Assembly: GCA_963842955.1 (NCBI GenBank)
Contig: CAWJIJ010000011.1
Coordinates: 248,001 to 312,000, forward strand
Length of the DNA stretch: 64,000 nt
Reading direction: 5' to 3'
Origin: JARFQW01 sp963842955
Lineage (GTDB): Bacteria > Pseudomonadota > Gammaproteobacteria > Steroidobacterales > XN24
The stretch's first letter is position 1, and each line of letters begins with the position of its first letter. The notes beneath the pieces are model-generated. The model saw only the letters and a program-made list of their open reading frames with translations, did not search any database and was not told the DNA's origin. Of the stretch, positions 33,116-42,751 are shown piece after piece. The position numbers were made by a program, and so were the translations under genes.

Positions 33116-33606
33116 ACGTGATTTTCGAAACCAGCCACGGCCAGATCGGCATCGAGCTGGACTCCGACAAGGCGCCGGTCAGCGCCGAAAATTTCCTCGC
33201 CTACGTGGACTCGGGCTTTTTCGACGGCACGATCTTCCACCGGGTCATTCCCGGATTCGTCATCCAGGGCGGCGGCTATGACGCCGACATGAGCCGCAAA
33301 CCGACCCTCGAGCCCATCGTCAACGAGGCCGACAACGGACTGCTGAATCTGCGCGGCACGCTGTCCATGGCCCGCACCCAGGACCCGAGCAGCGCGACCT
33401 CCCAGTTCTTCGTCAACCTCAAGGACAACCCTTTTCTGGATCCGGGCACGGGCGGGGCAGGTTACGCGGTGTTCGGCCGTGTCACAGCCGGCATGGACGT
33501 GGTCGATGCCATCGCGGGGGTGGCGACAGGCGCTCGCATGGGAATGGACGACGTGCCGCTGGAACCCGTGGTCGTGACGGCGGCCCGCCGGGCTGAAGAC
33601 GGCTGA
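33112..33606 (+). CDS. cyclophilin-type peptidyl-prolyl isomerase
   Basis: Cytoplasmic PpiB-like cyclophilin of 164 residues. FFDGTIFHRVIPGFVIQGGG holds the catalytic Arg, SATSQFFVNLKDNPFLD the substrate pocket and FGRVTAGMDVVDAIA the C-terminal strand. No signal peptide. It overlaps the membrane-protein gene and precedes the ThiF-like gene by 15 bases. Confidence 0.93.
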   Translation: MNVIFETSHGQIGIELDSDKAPVSAENFLAYVDSGFFDGTIFHRVIPGFVIQGGGYDADMSRKPTLEPIVNEADNGLLNLRGTLSMARTQDPSSATSQFFVNLKDNPFLDPGTGGAGYAVFGRVTAGMDVVDAIAGVATGARMGMDDVPLEPVVVTAARRAEDG

Positions 33607-33621
33607 GCGCAAGGGGCCTCG

Positions 33622-34359
33622 GTGCACGAGCGATACGCCCGTCACATTGCCCTGGAGGGGTTCGGCGAATCGGGCCAGCAACGCGTCGGCGACGCAACGG
33701 TGCTGGTCATAGGGGCCGGTGGTCTCGGGTCGCCGGTCTGTCTCTACCTGGCCGGGGCCGGCATTGGCGCCATACACCTGACCGACTTCGATCGGGTCGA
33801 CGTGACCAATCTCCAGCGGCAGATCCTGTTCGCCATGGCCGATGTCGGCCAGGACAAGACCGATTCTGCCCGTGACCGGCTGGCCGGGCTCAATCCGGAC
33901 GTCGCGGTCCAGCTGACGACCGGCCGGCTCAGCGGCGACGCATTGCTCCGCGCCGTAAGCGCAGCGACGGTGGTGGCCGACTGCAGCGACAATTTTGCCA
34001 CCCGGTTCGCGGTCAACGCCGCCTGCGTCCGGACCGGTACACCGCTGGTCAGCGGCGCGGTGATTCGCTACGAAGGGCAGCTGGCGGTCTTCCGTGCCGA
34101 TATCACGCCCGGGCCCTGCTACCGGTGCCTCTATCAGGACAGTGATGACGAACTGGAGGACTGCCGGGGCAATGGCGTGCTCGGTCCGGCCGTTGGAGTC
34201 ATCGGATCCGCCATGGCCGTGGAAATTCTGAAACTGGTCTCGGGCTGTGGCCCGACCCTGGACGGGCGACTCATGCTCTACGACGCGCTGAGCACCGAGT
34301 GGCGCGGCCTGAAGCTTCCCCGGGATCCCGACTGCCCGGTCTGTGCGACGCCACCGTGA
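33622..34359 (+). CDS. MoeB/ThiF/HesA-family adenylyltransferase
   Basis: E1-like enzyme of 245 residues that adenylates the C-terminus of a ThiS/MoaD-like sulfur carrier. RYARHIALEGFGESGQQR opens it, VLVIGAGGLGSPV binds ATP, DFDRVDVTNLQRQI is the adenylation region, and CYRCLY plus CPVC at the end form the zinc site. Start is GTG with AAGGGG 6 bases upstream. No moaD/thiS gene is nearby, so its carrier is unknown. Its stop overlaps the start of fetA. Confidence 0.9.
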   Translation: MHERYARHIALEGFGESGQQRVGDATVLVIGAGGLGSPVCLYLAGAGIGAIHLTDFDRVDVTNLQRQILFAMADVGQDKTDSARDRLAGLNPDVAVQLTTGRLSGDALLRAVSAATVVADCSDNFATRFAVNAACVRTGTPLVSGAVIRYEGQLAVFRADITPGPCYRCLYQDSDDELEDCRGNGVLGPAVGVIGSAMAVEILKLVSGCGPTLDGRLMLYDALSTEWRGLKLPRDPDCPVCATPP

Positions 34360-34964
34360 CATCGGCCCTGTTGCGGGTGGAAGGACTGCGGCGAACGCCG
34401 CTGGAACCCGCCAGCCTGTCGCTGGCCGCCGGCGAAATCCTTGCGGTCAGCGGTCCCTCCGGCGCCGGCAAGAGTCTCCTCATGCGGGCGATCGCCGACC
34501 TGGATCCGGCCCCCGGGGCAGTTCATCTTGCCGGCCGCCGCCGCGAGGACTGGACCGGACCGCAGTGGCGGGCCCTTGTCACCTATCTGCCACCTGTGCC
34601 CGGCTGGTGGGCGGACCGGGTCGTCGATCACTTCCGCGATGCCCACGTCGAGGCAGCAGGAGACCTGCTCGACGCTCTCGCTTTGCCGCGAAGCATTCTC
34701 GAGCGAATGGTCGCCGATGTGTCCACCGGGGAGGCGCAGCGACTCGGCCTCGCCCGCGCCCTCGTCCAGTCACCCCGGGTTCTCCTGCTGGATGAACCGA
34801 CCTCGTCGCTGGACCCGTCAGGCACGCTGCGGGTCGAGAGACTGCTGGGCAGCTGGCTCAACGATGAGCGGGCCATTCTCGTGAACAGCCACGACGAGGA
34901 TCAGGCCGGGCGCCTGGCCCATCGCCGGATGACCATGAACCACGGCCGGCTGGCAGCCGCATGA
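34356..34964 (+). CDS. fetA: ABC transporter ATP-binding protein FetA-like
   Basis: Small ABC ATPase of about 202 residues, the usual size for FetA/YbbL, which with FetB exports iron. Walker A is GPSGAGKSLL, the signature is VSTGEAQRLGLARAL, Walker B is VLLLDEPTSSLDP. The GTG at 34356 overlaps the ThiF-like stop (GTGA); the longer frame lies inside that gene. Coupled by 4 bases to fetB. Confidence 0.88.
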   Translation: MTSALLRVEGLRRTPLEPASLSLAAGEILAVSGPSGAGKSLLMRAIADLDPAPGAVHLAGRRREDWTGPQWRALVTYLPPVPGWWADRVVDHFRDAHVEAAGDLLDALALPRSILERMVADVSTGEAQRLGLARALVQSPRVLLLDEPTSSLDPSGTLRVERLLGSWLNDERAILVNSHDEDQAGRLAHRRMTMNHGRLAAA

Positions 34965-35764
34965 CGACGATCCCCATCTCAACCCTGGATCTTGTTCTTG
35001 CGGCAATGTTGCTGATGATCAACGGCTGGATATCCGTCCGCCTGGACCTCGGACTGGAACGAACGCTGGCCATCGCTGCAATTCGCATGGTCGTGCAGCT
35101 GCTGCTCGTGGCCCTGGTTTTACGGGTTCTTTTCGAATCCGTTTCGCCGGCGCTTACGGCGCTGGCTGCCGCGGTCATGGTGGGGTTTGCCGGATATGAA
35201 GCCATGGCGCGCCAGGATCGCAGACTGACCGGCGCCTGGTCATACGGCCTGGGAACAACAGCCATGCTGTTCGCGGGCGTCACAGTGACCGTGCTGGCGC
35301 TGGCCACCCAGCTCAGGCCCGATCCCTGGTTTCATCCCCGCTATGCGATACCTCTGCTCGGCATGGTCCTGGGCAACACGATGACCGGCGTCGCCCTCGG
35401 CATGGAAAGGCTGGTCGACACTCTGCGCCGCGACCGGCTGGCAGTGGAGTCCATGCTGGCCTTGGGGTACACACGCCCGGAAGCGTTCCGGCCCGCGGTT
35501 CGTGGCGCTGTGAGAGCGGCCCTGATCCCGGTAATCAACACGATGGCGGCCACCGGACTGGTTTTTCTGCCGGGCATGATGACCGGGCAGATCCTGGCCG
35601 GGGCGGATCCCATGCTCGCGGTCAAGTACCAGATGCTCGTGATTTTCCTGATCGCCGGGGGCACCGGCCTGGGAGTGATCATCGCCGTGAAGGGGGTTGC
35701 CTACCGGCTGTCCGACGCCCGCCACCGCCTTCGGCTCGACCGCCTGACGCCGGCGAAGCGGTAG
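34961..35764 (+). CDS. fetB: UPF0014-family permease FetB
   Basis: Inner-membrane permease of 267 residues with about seven hydrophobic segments. The family signature is clear: RMVVQLLLVALVL early, IPLLGMVLGNTMTGVALGMERL in the middle, ALGYTRPEAFRPAVRGAVRAALIP and FLPGMMTGQILAGADP later. In E. coli FetAB exports iron and raises resistance to peroxide. Last gene of the prmC operon; it converges with alaA 12 bases away. Confidence 0.92.
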   Translation: MTTIPISTLDLVLAAMLLMINGWISVRLDLGLERTLAIAAIRMVVQLLLVALVLRVLFESVSPALTALAAAVMVGFAGYEAMARQDRRLTGAWSYGLGTTAMLFAGVTVTVLALATQLRPDPWFHPRYAIPLLGMVLGNTMTGVALGMERLVDTLRRDRLAVESMLALGYTRPEAFRPAVRGAVRAALIPVINTMAATGLVFLPGMMTGQILAGADPMLAVKYQMLVIFLIAGGTGLGVIIAVKGVAYRLSDARHRLRLDRLTPAKR

Positions 35765-35776
35765 CATGCCAGGCCC

Positions 35777-37030
35777 TCAGACCTCCGCGACCGCGTAGTC
35801 CCGAAGCAGCTCTTCGATGCGGCCAAAGACCTCGCGCATGACGTTGGGTTCCGGGAGGGTCGTGATGCGGAAATGATCGTTGTAGGGCACGTTGAAGCTG
35901 ACTCCCGGCGCCACGAGGACATGCTTGTGCTCCAGCAGGTCCATGCCGAACCGCTGGTCGTCGAAGTCCGGAATGCGCTCGCGGAGAACCCGCGGGAACG
36001 CATACATGGCGCCCCTGGGTTCCACGAGTTCCAGGTAGTCGCTTGCCCGGACCGAATCGATCAGCGCCTTGCGGGTCTCGAACAGCCGGCCGCCGGGTTC
36101 GACGAGCTCGCCAACACTCTGAAAACCGCCAAGCGCCGTCTGTACCGCCCACTGGCCCGGCACGTTGCTGCACAGACGCAGCGCCGCCAGCAGCTCCACG
36201 CCGTGGAGATAGTCGCCGGCGTGTTCCCTGTTGCCCGAGAACACGGCCCATCCGACCCGGTATCCGCAGGCCCGGTAGATCTTGGACAGGCCGGAGAGCG
36301 AGACACACAACGCGTCTTTGACCAGGGTGGCCACCGGCACGGTCTCGGCGCCGTCGTAGACCATCTGGTCGTAGATTTCGTCGCTCATCACCACGAGATG
36401 ATGGCGTTCCGCCACGCGGACCAGCGACTCCAGCAGCTCGCGATCGTAGACAGCGCCTGTCGGATTGTTGGGGTTGATGATGACAATCGCCCGGGTACGA
36501 GGGGTGATCAGGCTCTCCACCTCCGCGGGGTCGGGGACAAATCCGTTTTCCGGGCGGCAAGGATAGTGAACCGCTCGGCCTCTGTTGAGAACCGTGGCGG
36601 CGGTCCACAAAGGATAGTCGGGACTGGGCACGAGGACCTCGTCACCGTCGTTCAGCAAGGCCCGCAGGCACAGGTCGATCAGTTCGGACACGCCGTTGCC
36701 GATGAAGACGTCCTCGGCACCCACATCCATGATGCCGCGGCTTTGCTGCTGCATGACCACGGCTTCGCGGGCCGGGAAGATCCCTTTCTGATGGCAATAG
36801 GGCTCGCTGCGGGCCAGGTTCCGCACCATGGCCTGGCGCATGGTCTCCGGCGTACGGAACCCGTACAGCCCGGGATTGCCGATGTTCAGGGCGATGATTT
36901 CGTTGCCCATCCGCTCGAGCTCGAGGGCCCGGCGGGCCAGGTTTCCGCGGATTTCGTATTTCACGCCCTCCAGGGCGGTGCTAGAGGGTACGGTGGCGAA
37001 GGTCATGGGAATCCCGGCTTGTTGTCGCAT
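35777..37030 (-). CDS. alaA: alanine aminotransferase AlaA-like
   Basis: Class I PLP aminotransferase of up to 417 residues, probably converting pyruvate and glutamate to alanine and 2-oxoglutarate. PLP Lys250 is in SGLSKIYRACGYRVGW; ALNIGNPGLYGFRTPE, NPNNPTGAVY and VAPGVSFNVPYNDHFRIT fit AlaA/YfbQ. Starts at 37030 or 37006 are both possible; neither has a strong ribosome site. It lies 50 bases downstream of metH on the same strand, perhaps by read-through. Confidence 0.85.
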   Translation of the reverse strand: MRQQAGIPMTFATVPSSTALEGVKYEIRGNLARRALELERMGNEIIALNIGNPGLYGFRTPETMRQAMVRNLARSEPYCHQKGIFPAREAVVMQQQSRGIMDVGAEDVFIGNGVSELIDLCLRALLNDGDEVLVPSPDYPLWTAATVLNRGRAVHYPCRPENGFVPDPAEVESLITPRTRAIVIINPNNPTGAVYDRELLESLVRVAERHHLVVMSDEIYDQMVYDGAETVPVATLVKDALCVSLSGLSKIYRACGYRVGWAVFSGNREHAGDYLHGVELLAALRLCSNVPGQWAVQTALGGFQSVGELVEPGGRLFETRKALIDSVRASDYLELVEPRGAMYAFPRVLRERIPDFDDQRFGMDLLEHKHVLVAPGVSFNVPYNDHFRITTLPEPNVMREVFGRIEELLRDYAVAEV

Positions 37031-37080
37031 TTGGATTGGGCGAGATTACATCACGCCGCCACCGGAACACGCGCGGATGT

Positions 37081-40000
37081 TCACGCGGCATCGGCCGCGC
37101 GCGGATCGTATCCGAGATTCGGAGACAACCAGCGCTCCGCTTCCGCGAGAGTCCAGCCCTTGCGGGCAGCGTAGTCGGATACCTGGTCCCGGCCGATCTT
37201 GCCCACCTGGAAGTAGCGCGCTCCAGGATGCGAGAAATACCAGCCGCTGACGGCCGCCGTAGGCAGCATCGCAAAGCTCTCGGTCAGCGTAATTCCCGCC
37301 CTGGCAGGTACGTCGAGCAGGCTCCACAACAAGCCCTTCTCGGTGTGATCCGGGCACGCCGGATAGCCAGGGGCCGGGCGGATACCGCGATAGGCCTCCC
37401 GGATAAGCGCGGCGTTCTCCAGGTCCTCGTCGGCCGCGTAGCCCCAGAGCTCCCGGCGCACCTGCTCATGCATGCGCTCCGCAAACGCTTCGGCCAGCCG
37501 GTCGGCGATAGCCTTGAGCAATATGGCGTTGTAGTCGTCATGACGGCTTTCGAAGGCCGCCACATGGGCATCGATACCGCCCCCGGCGGTCACGGCAAAC
37601 GCGCCGACCCAGTCCTCCAGGCCGCTGGCCGCCGGCGCAACAAAATCCGCCAGGCAGAAGTTCGCCTGGTCCCGGGGCTTGGTGCGCTGTTCGCGCAGAT
37701 GATGCACACGCATGAGGGGCTTGCTGCGGGCGGCGTCGGCATAGATCTCGATGTCATCATCGATGCTGGCAGCGGGGAACAGTCCTGTCACCGCCCGCGC
37801 TTTCAGCCACCGCTCTTCGAGGACCCGGGCCAGCATGGCCTGGGCGTCCTCGAAGAGCTGGCTGGCGGCCTCGCCGCGCTCGGCATCGTCAAGGATGTCC
37901 GGAAAGCGGCCGTGAAACTCCCAGGCGTTGAAAAACGGCATCCAGTCGATGTAGGGCACCAGTTCTTCGAGGTCCAGGGCATCGAATACATGGATGCCCG
38001 GCGCCGCCGGCGCCGGCGGCTTGTAGTCCGCCCAGCCGCCGTCGAAGCGGTTCGCGCGGGCGTCCGCCAGCGCCACCTCCGGGCCTTTCCCGCGCCGGCC
38101 GCGGTGACGGGCACGGTTGGTGGCGCACTCTTCCTTGATCTGCCGGGCGTACGCCTCACGGTGCTCGTTGCTCACCAGGTTCTGCACCACGCCGACGGCC
38201 CGGGATGCATCCTTGACGTACACCACCGGCCCACGATAGGCCGGATCGATCTTGACCGACGTGTGGGCCGGCGAGGTCGTCGCGCCGCCGATGAGCAGGG
38301 GCTGCTCGAATCCGAGACGCTCCATTTCCTGGGCCACGTGGACCATCTCGTCCAGCGACGGCGTGATCAGCCCCGACAATCCGATGATGTCCACGTCCTC
38401 GTCGCGGGCAACGCCGAGAATCCGGTCGCCGGGCACCATGACGCCGAGGTCGATAACCTCGAAGTTATTGCACTGAAGTACGACCCCCACGATGTTCTTG
38501 CCGATGTCATGGACATCACCCTTCACCGTGGCGAGGAGAATCTTGGCCTTCTTGCTCTGGGTCCCCTCCTGTGACGCTTCGATGTACGGCACGAGATGGG
38601 CGACCGCCTTTTTCATGACCCGGGCGGACTTGACCACCTGGGGCAGGAACATCTTGCCGGCACCAAACAGGTCACCGACCACGTTCATGCCATCCATGAG
38701 CGGCCCCTCGATCACATCCAGCGGCGCCTCTGCCGCCAGGCGGGCTTCTTCGGTGTCTTCGACCACATACTGGTCGATGCCCTTGACCAGCGCATATTCC
38801 AGCCGCTTGATGACGGGCAGGGCCCGCCACTCGCTGTCGTCGCGCCGGCCCGCGGCCTGGCCTTCGCCCCGATAGCGCTCCGCCATGGTGACGAGTCGCT
38901 CGGTAGCATCCTCGCGCCGGTCGAGAATCACGTCCTCGACCGCCTCCTTCAGCTCTCCGGGGATGTCCTCATAGATCGCCAGCTGGCCCGCGTTGACGAT
39001 CCCCATGCCCAGGCCGGCGCGGATGGCATGGTAGAGAAACACCGAGTGCATGGCCTCCCGAACCAGGTTGTTTCCCCGGAAGGAAAACGACACGTTGGAG
39101 ACACCCCCGCTGACCAGCGCGTGGGGCAGCTCGGCACGGATCCGCCGCGTGGCTTCGATGAAGTCGATGCCGTAGCGGTTATGCCCCTCGATGCCCGTGG
39201 CCACGGCAAAGATATTGGGGTCGAAAATAATGTCTTCTGCCGGAAAACCCACTTCTTCGGTCAACAGCCCGTAAGCACGCGAACAAACGGCCACCCGACG
39301 CTCGAGGGTGTCCGCCTGGCCGGATTCGTCGAAGGCCATCACGACCACCGCCGCACCGTGGCGACGGGCGGTCCGGGCCTGTTCCAGGAACGGGTCTTCC
39401 CCCTCCTTCAGACTGATGGAATTGACCACCGGTTTGCCCTGCAGGCACTTCAGGCCGGCCTCCAGCACGCTCCACTTGGAGGAGTCCACCATGATGGGCA
39501 CACGGGCGATATCCGGCTCGGAGGACACCAGCCGCAGAAAGGTCTGCATGGCGGCCTCGGAATCCAGCATTCCTTCGTCCATGTTGACGTCGATGATCTG
39601 GGCGCCACTTTCCACCTGCTGTCGCGCGACGTCGAGCGCCGTGTCGAAATCCCCCGCCTCGATCAGCTTGCGGAAACGCGCCGAGCCCGTGACGTTGGTC
39701 CGTTCCCCGACGTTGACGAACAGGTCGCCGGGCCGGATGTTCAGCGCCTCCAGGCCAGACAATCGACAGGCCGGGGCGATTTCCGGCAGGGTTCGGGGCG
39801 GCTGACCCCGGACCACTCCGGCGAGGGAACGGATATGTTCGGGGGTCGTGCCGCAGCAGCCGCCGATCAGGTTGACGAAGCCCGAAGAGACGAATTCCGC
39901 CAGGATTTCCGCCATCTCCTCCGGGGACTGGTCGTATTCCCCGAACTCGTTGGGCAGCCCCGCATTGGGGTGCACGCTGACCCGTGTATCGGCCAGCCGC

Positions 40001-40797
40001 GCCAGCTCCTCGACGTAGGGCCGCAGCTGATCCGCGCCAAGGGCACAGTTCAGACCAATGGCAACGGGCCGAACATGGCGAACGGAGTTCCAGAAGGCTT
40101 CCACGGTCTGCCCGGACAGGGTTCGCCCGGAGGCATCGGTGATGGTTCCCGAGACCATCACCGGGACCTCCGCCGGCCAGGTCTCGAGCAGTTCCTGGAT
40201 CGCGTAGAGCGCGGCCTTCGCGTTGAGGGTGTCGAAGACGGTTTCGACCATCAGAATATCGGCGCCGCCTTCCAGCAGAGCCCGGGCGGCCTCTCCATAG
40301 GTAGCAGCCAGCTGGTCGAAGGTGACGTTGCGCATGCCGGGGTCGTTGACGTCCGGCGACAGCGAGGCGGTGCGATTGGTCGGACCGAGAACCCCGGCGA
40401 CAAAACGCGGTGAACCGCTGCGCTCGGCCGCCGCGTCGGCGGCCTGCCGGGCAAGCCGTGCCGCCTCGAAGTTCAGCTCGTAGACCAGATCTTCCAGACC
40501 ATAGTCGGCCTGGGACACCGCCGTGGCGTTGAAGGTATTCGTTTCCACGACATCTGCGCCGGCGTCCAGGTAGGCGTCATGGATGGCCCGAATCATGTCG
40601 GGCCGAGTGAGGGTCAACAGGTCGTTGTTGCCCTTGAGATCGCTGGCCCAGTCGGCAAAACGTTCACCACGGTAATCGGCCTCAGTGGGCTCATAGCCCT
40701 GGATCATGGTGCCCATGGCGCCATCCAGGAGCAGGATCCGCTCCTGGAGCAGCTCGCCAAACGTGGCCGCGCAGTCCTTGTCTGCGGCGCCGCTCAT
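37081..40797 (-). CDS. metH: cobalamin-dependent methionine synthase
   Basis: Modular enzyme of 1238 residues methylating homocysteine with methyltetrahydrofolate through B12. Order: homocysteine domain (about 15-330, zinc Cys314-Cys315 in GGCCGTT), pterin domain (360-650), B12 domain with axial His763 in VHDIGKNIV, and the C-terminal SAM reactivation domain (RPAPGYPACPDH, FAMLPTAAVSGWYFSHP). The ATG at 40797 overlaps the metF stop, giving tight coupling. It implies a cobalamin supply; no B12 riboswitch is seen. Confidence 0.97.
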   Translation of the reverse strand: MSGAADKDCAATFGELLQERILLLDGAMGTMIQGYEPTEADYRGERFADWASDLKGNNDLLTLTRPDMIRAIHDAYLDAGADVVETNTFNATAVSQADYGLEDLVYELNFEAARLARQAADAAAERSGSPRFVAGVLGPTNRTASLSPDVNDPGMRNVTFDQLAATYGEAARALLEGGADILMVETVFDTLNAKAALYAIQELLETWPAEVPVMVSGTITDASGRTLSGQTVEAFWNSVRHVRPVAIGLNCALGADQLRPYVEELARLADTRVSVHPNAGLPNEFGEYDQSPEEMAEILAEFVSSGFVNLIGGCCGTTPEHIRSLAGVVRGQPPRTLPEIAPACRLSGLEALNIRPGDLFVNVGERTNVTGSARFRKLIEAGDFDTALDVARQQVESGAQIIDVNMDEGMLDSEAAMQTFLRLVSSEPDIARVPIMVDSSKWSVLEAGLKCLQGKPVVNSISLKEGEDPFLEQARTARRHGAAVVVMAFDESGQADTLERRVAVCSRAYGLLTEEVGFPAEDIIFDPNIFAVATGIEGHNRYGIDFIEATRRIRAELPHALVSGGVSNVSFSFRGNNLVREAMHSVFLYHAIRAGLGMGIVNAGQLAIYEDIPGELKEAVEDVILDRREDATERLVTMAERYRGEGQAAGRRDDSEWRALPVIKRLEYALVKGIDQYVVEDTEEARLAAEAPLDVIEGPLMDGMNVVGDLFGAGKMFLPQVVKSARVMKKAVAHLVPYIEASQEGTQSKKAKILLATVKGDVHDIGKNIVGVVLQCNNFEVIDLGVMVPGDRILGVARDEDVDIIGLSGLITPSLDEMVHVAQEMERLGFEQPLLIGGATTSPAHTSVKIDPAYRGPVVYVKDASRAVGVVQNLVSNEHREAYARQIKEECATNRARHRGRRGKGPEVALADARANRFDGGWADYKPPAPAAPGIHVFDALDLEELVPYIDWMPFFNAWEFHGRFPDILDDAERGEAASQLFEDAQAMLARVLEERWLKARAVTGLFPAASIDDDIEIYADAARSKPLMRVHHLREQRTKPRDQANFCLADFVAPAASGLEDWVGAFAVTAGGGIDAHVAAFESRHDDYNAILLKAIADRLAEAFAERMHEQVRRELWGYAADEDLENAALIREAYRGIRPAPGYPACPDHTEKGLLWSLLDVPARAGITLTESFAMLPTAAVSGWYFSHPGARYFQVGKIGRDQVSDYAARKGWTLAEAERWLSPNLGYDPRAADAA

Positions 40798-41666
40798 GCG
40801 TAGAGGGCCTGTGGCGCGGGGCGGCTGGCCAGGCACTGGCAAATGGCGTAGGTCAGTTCGGCCCGGTTGAGCGTGTAGAAATGGAAGTCCGAGACGCCGT
40901 GCCGACGCAGGGATTCCACCTGGTCGATGGCGACCGCCGCGGCAATCATGCTGCAGGTCTCCGGGTCGTCATCCAGTCCGGCAAAACGCTCGGCCAGCCA
41001 TTCCGGAACGCTGGTTCCGCACGCCGCCGCGAAACGGGTCAGCTGCGGGAAACGGGTGATCGGCAAAATACCGGGGACGATGGGCACGTCGATCCCGATG
41101 GCTGCAGCACGGTCCCGCAGTCGCAGATAGGCATCGGTATCGAAAAAGAACTGGGTGATGGCCCGCGACGCGCCGGCATCCACCTTGCGCCTGAGGTTTT
41201 CCAGGTCCGCGTCGGCGCTCGCCGCCTCGGGATGAACCTCGGGATAAGCCGCAACGGATATTTCGAAATCGCCCACCGTCTTCAGGCCGGCCACGAGGTC
41301 CGAAGCATAGGCGAAGCCGCCGGGATGCGGCACATAGCGGTCGCTGCCCTGGGGCGGGTCGCCCCGGAGGGCGACGATGTGGCGAATGCCTTCGTCCCAG
41401 TACTGACGGGCGATATCCAGGACTTCGCCCCGGGTGGCACCGACACAGGTCAGGTGAGGCGCGGAGGTCAGACCCGCTCGGCGGTGGATGCGGCTCACGA
41501 TGTCATGAGTGCGCTCACGGGTGGAACCGTCCGCCCCGTAGGTGACGGAAACGAAATCGGGATTGAGCGGAGCCAGCCGCTGCACGGTCTCCCAGAGGCG
41601 GGCTTCCATGGCCTCGTTCTTCGGCGGAAAAAACTCGAAGGACAGGCGAATTGCATTACTTTTCAT
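40794..41666 (-). CDS. metF: methylenetetrahydrofolate reductase
   Basis: Flavoenzyme of 290 residues supplying methyltetrahydrofolate to MetH. LSFEFFPPKNEAM contains the catalytic Glu, VSVTYGADGSTRERT and HIVALRGDPPQG bind FAD and folate, and AITQFFFDTDAY is the second folate region. The ATG at 41666 has a GAGA site 6 bases upstream; a TTG at 41687 is the alternative. It starts 23 bases after the ArsR-methyltransferase gene and overlaps metH by 4 bases. Confidence 0.95.
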   Translation of the reverse strand: MKSNAIRLSFEFFPPKNEAMEARLWETVQRLAPLNPDFVSVTYGADGSTRERTHDIVSRIHRRAGLTSAPHLTCVGATRGEVLDIARQYWDEGIRHIVALRGDPPQGSDRYVPHPGGFAYASDLVAGLKTVGDFEISVAAYPEVHPEAASADADLENLRRKVDAGASRAITQFFFDTDAYLRLRDRAAAIGIDVPIVPGILPITRFPQLTRFAAACGTSVPEWLAERFAGLDDDPETCSMIAAAVAIDQVESLRRHGVSDFHFYTLNRAELTYAICQCLASRPAPQALYA

Positions 41667-41689
41667 GACGTTCTCTATAGAAGACAAAT

Positions 41690-42614
41690 TCAGGCGGCGG
41701 CCACGCCTGCGGCGCGCCGGCGGCGCGACACGGTCAGGACGAGCGGCCAGGGGCTGGCGGGAATACGCTCACTGGCTTCCTCGCGAAAACCGGCACTCTC
41801 CAGCCATTCGGACAGCGCCGGCTCGGTGATCGGATGCTCGGACGGCGCATCGGTCGAGCCGGCGCCGGCGTGACCGGTCAGGAACTCGACCAGCAGCAGC
41901 CGCCCGCCGGGCTTGAGCACGCGTGCCGCCTCGGCCAGGACACACTCCGGCTGTTCGGCCTGGAAGAGCACCTGGTCCACGGTCACGGTGTGGAACGAGG
42001 CATTCGCGAATTTCAGCTGATACATATTGCCCTGGCGCACGGTCAGGTGATCCATGCCGGCGGAACGCAGATTGCTCCTGGCCAGCAGCAGCATGTCCCT
42101 GGAGATATCGATGCCGACGGCGGTCTCCGTTCGATCCCCAAGCAGGCGAAGCATTCGTCCGCTCCCCGTCCCGATGTCCAGCAGATCCCCCAGGGGCTCG
42201 GTCGTCCAGGGCAGAAAGAATTCGGCCGTCGACTCCGGCCACACCATGCGCGCCGGCATCGCCGGTGCCGGCCGCAGGCAGATTCGCCACGCGATCCGCC
42301 AGCACCTGGTCCAGGCGCAGCCAGTCCAGGGAAAGCACGGGATCTCCTTTCGGAATCAGGGTCAGCAGCTGCCGGGCACGGCGGGCGCCGCTGCCCTTCA
42401 GCGGGACCCGGTAGTAAACCCAGTTCTGCTCGCGAAAGCGGTCCAGGAGCCCTGCTTCAAGGAGCACCTTCAGATGTCTCGACACCCGCGGCTGGCTTTG
42501 GCCCAGAATGCCGGTCAGCTCGCTCACGGTGAGCTCTCCCCGCGCGCACAGCGCGAGCAGGCGCAGCCGGGTTGGCTCGGCCACGGCCTTCAAGGCAGCG
42601 AGTAAATCCTGCAC
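41690..42614 (-). pseudogene. ArsR-family regulator fused to a SAM methyltransferase domain, frameshifted
   Basis: Predicted repressor of methionine genes. The ArsR winged helix (about 1-95: VAEPTRLRLLALC, SELTGILGQSQPRVSRHLKVL) starts at a GTG at 42614 with GGGAGGGG 5 bases upstream. The methyltransferase part (LLDIGTGSGRMLRLL, VRQGNMYQLKFANASFHTVTVDQVL, RVLKPGGRLLLVEF) lies in another frame from an ATG at 42259. Dropping one base near 42251-42256 joins them as GDAARMVWPES, giving about 307 residues, as in known ArsR-methyltransferase fusions next to metF/metH. Two coupled genes is the alternative. SahR-like regulators of this kind respond to S-adenosylhomocysteine; the ligand here is inference. 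Confidence 0.7.
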
Positions 42615-42641
42615 GCACCCCTCCCATATCGCAGTCAGTGA

Positions 42642-42670
42642 AGTATATAAACATATCGTTATAAATATGT
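42642..42670 (-). promoter_or_regulatory. AT-rich palindromic operator and -10 element of the ArsR-metF-metH unit
   Basis: ACATAT-N8-ATATGT (42651-42670) is a perfect inverted repeat in an AT-rich island unlike its surroundings. On the minus strand TATACT (42642-42647) lies just downstream as a -10, so the repeat covers the spacer and -35 region, as expected for a repressor. CATATCG also occurs at 42625 and 42652. The divergent thioesterase gene may share the control region. Confidence 0.6.
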
Positions 42671-42751
42671 GAACCGGGTCATGGTTCCGGCATCCCGCTC
42701 GGCCGGCCCGGATGTGCCTAGAATGACGGGACCATTGGATAACTGGCAGCC

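Noticed and set aside
38596..40413. 605-residue open frame on + opposite metH
   Set aside because: Antisense shadow of a canonical metH; no recognisable motif.
41667..41689. SAM or B12 riboswitch before metF-metH
   Set aside because: Only 23 bases lie between the genes, and nothing in the 137-base region upstream of the regulator resembles either riboswitch core.
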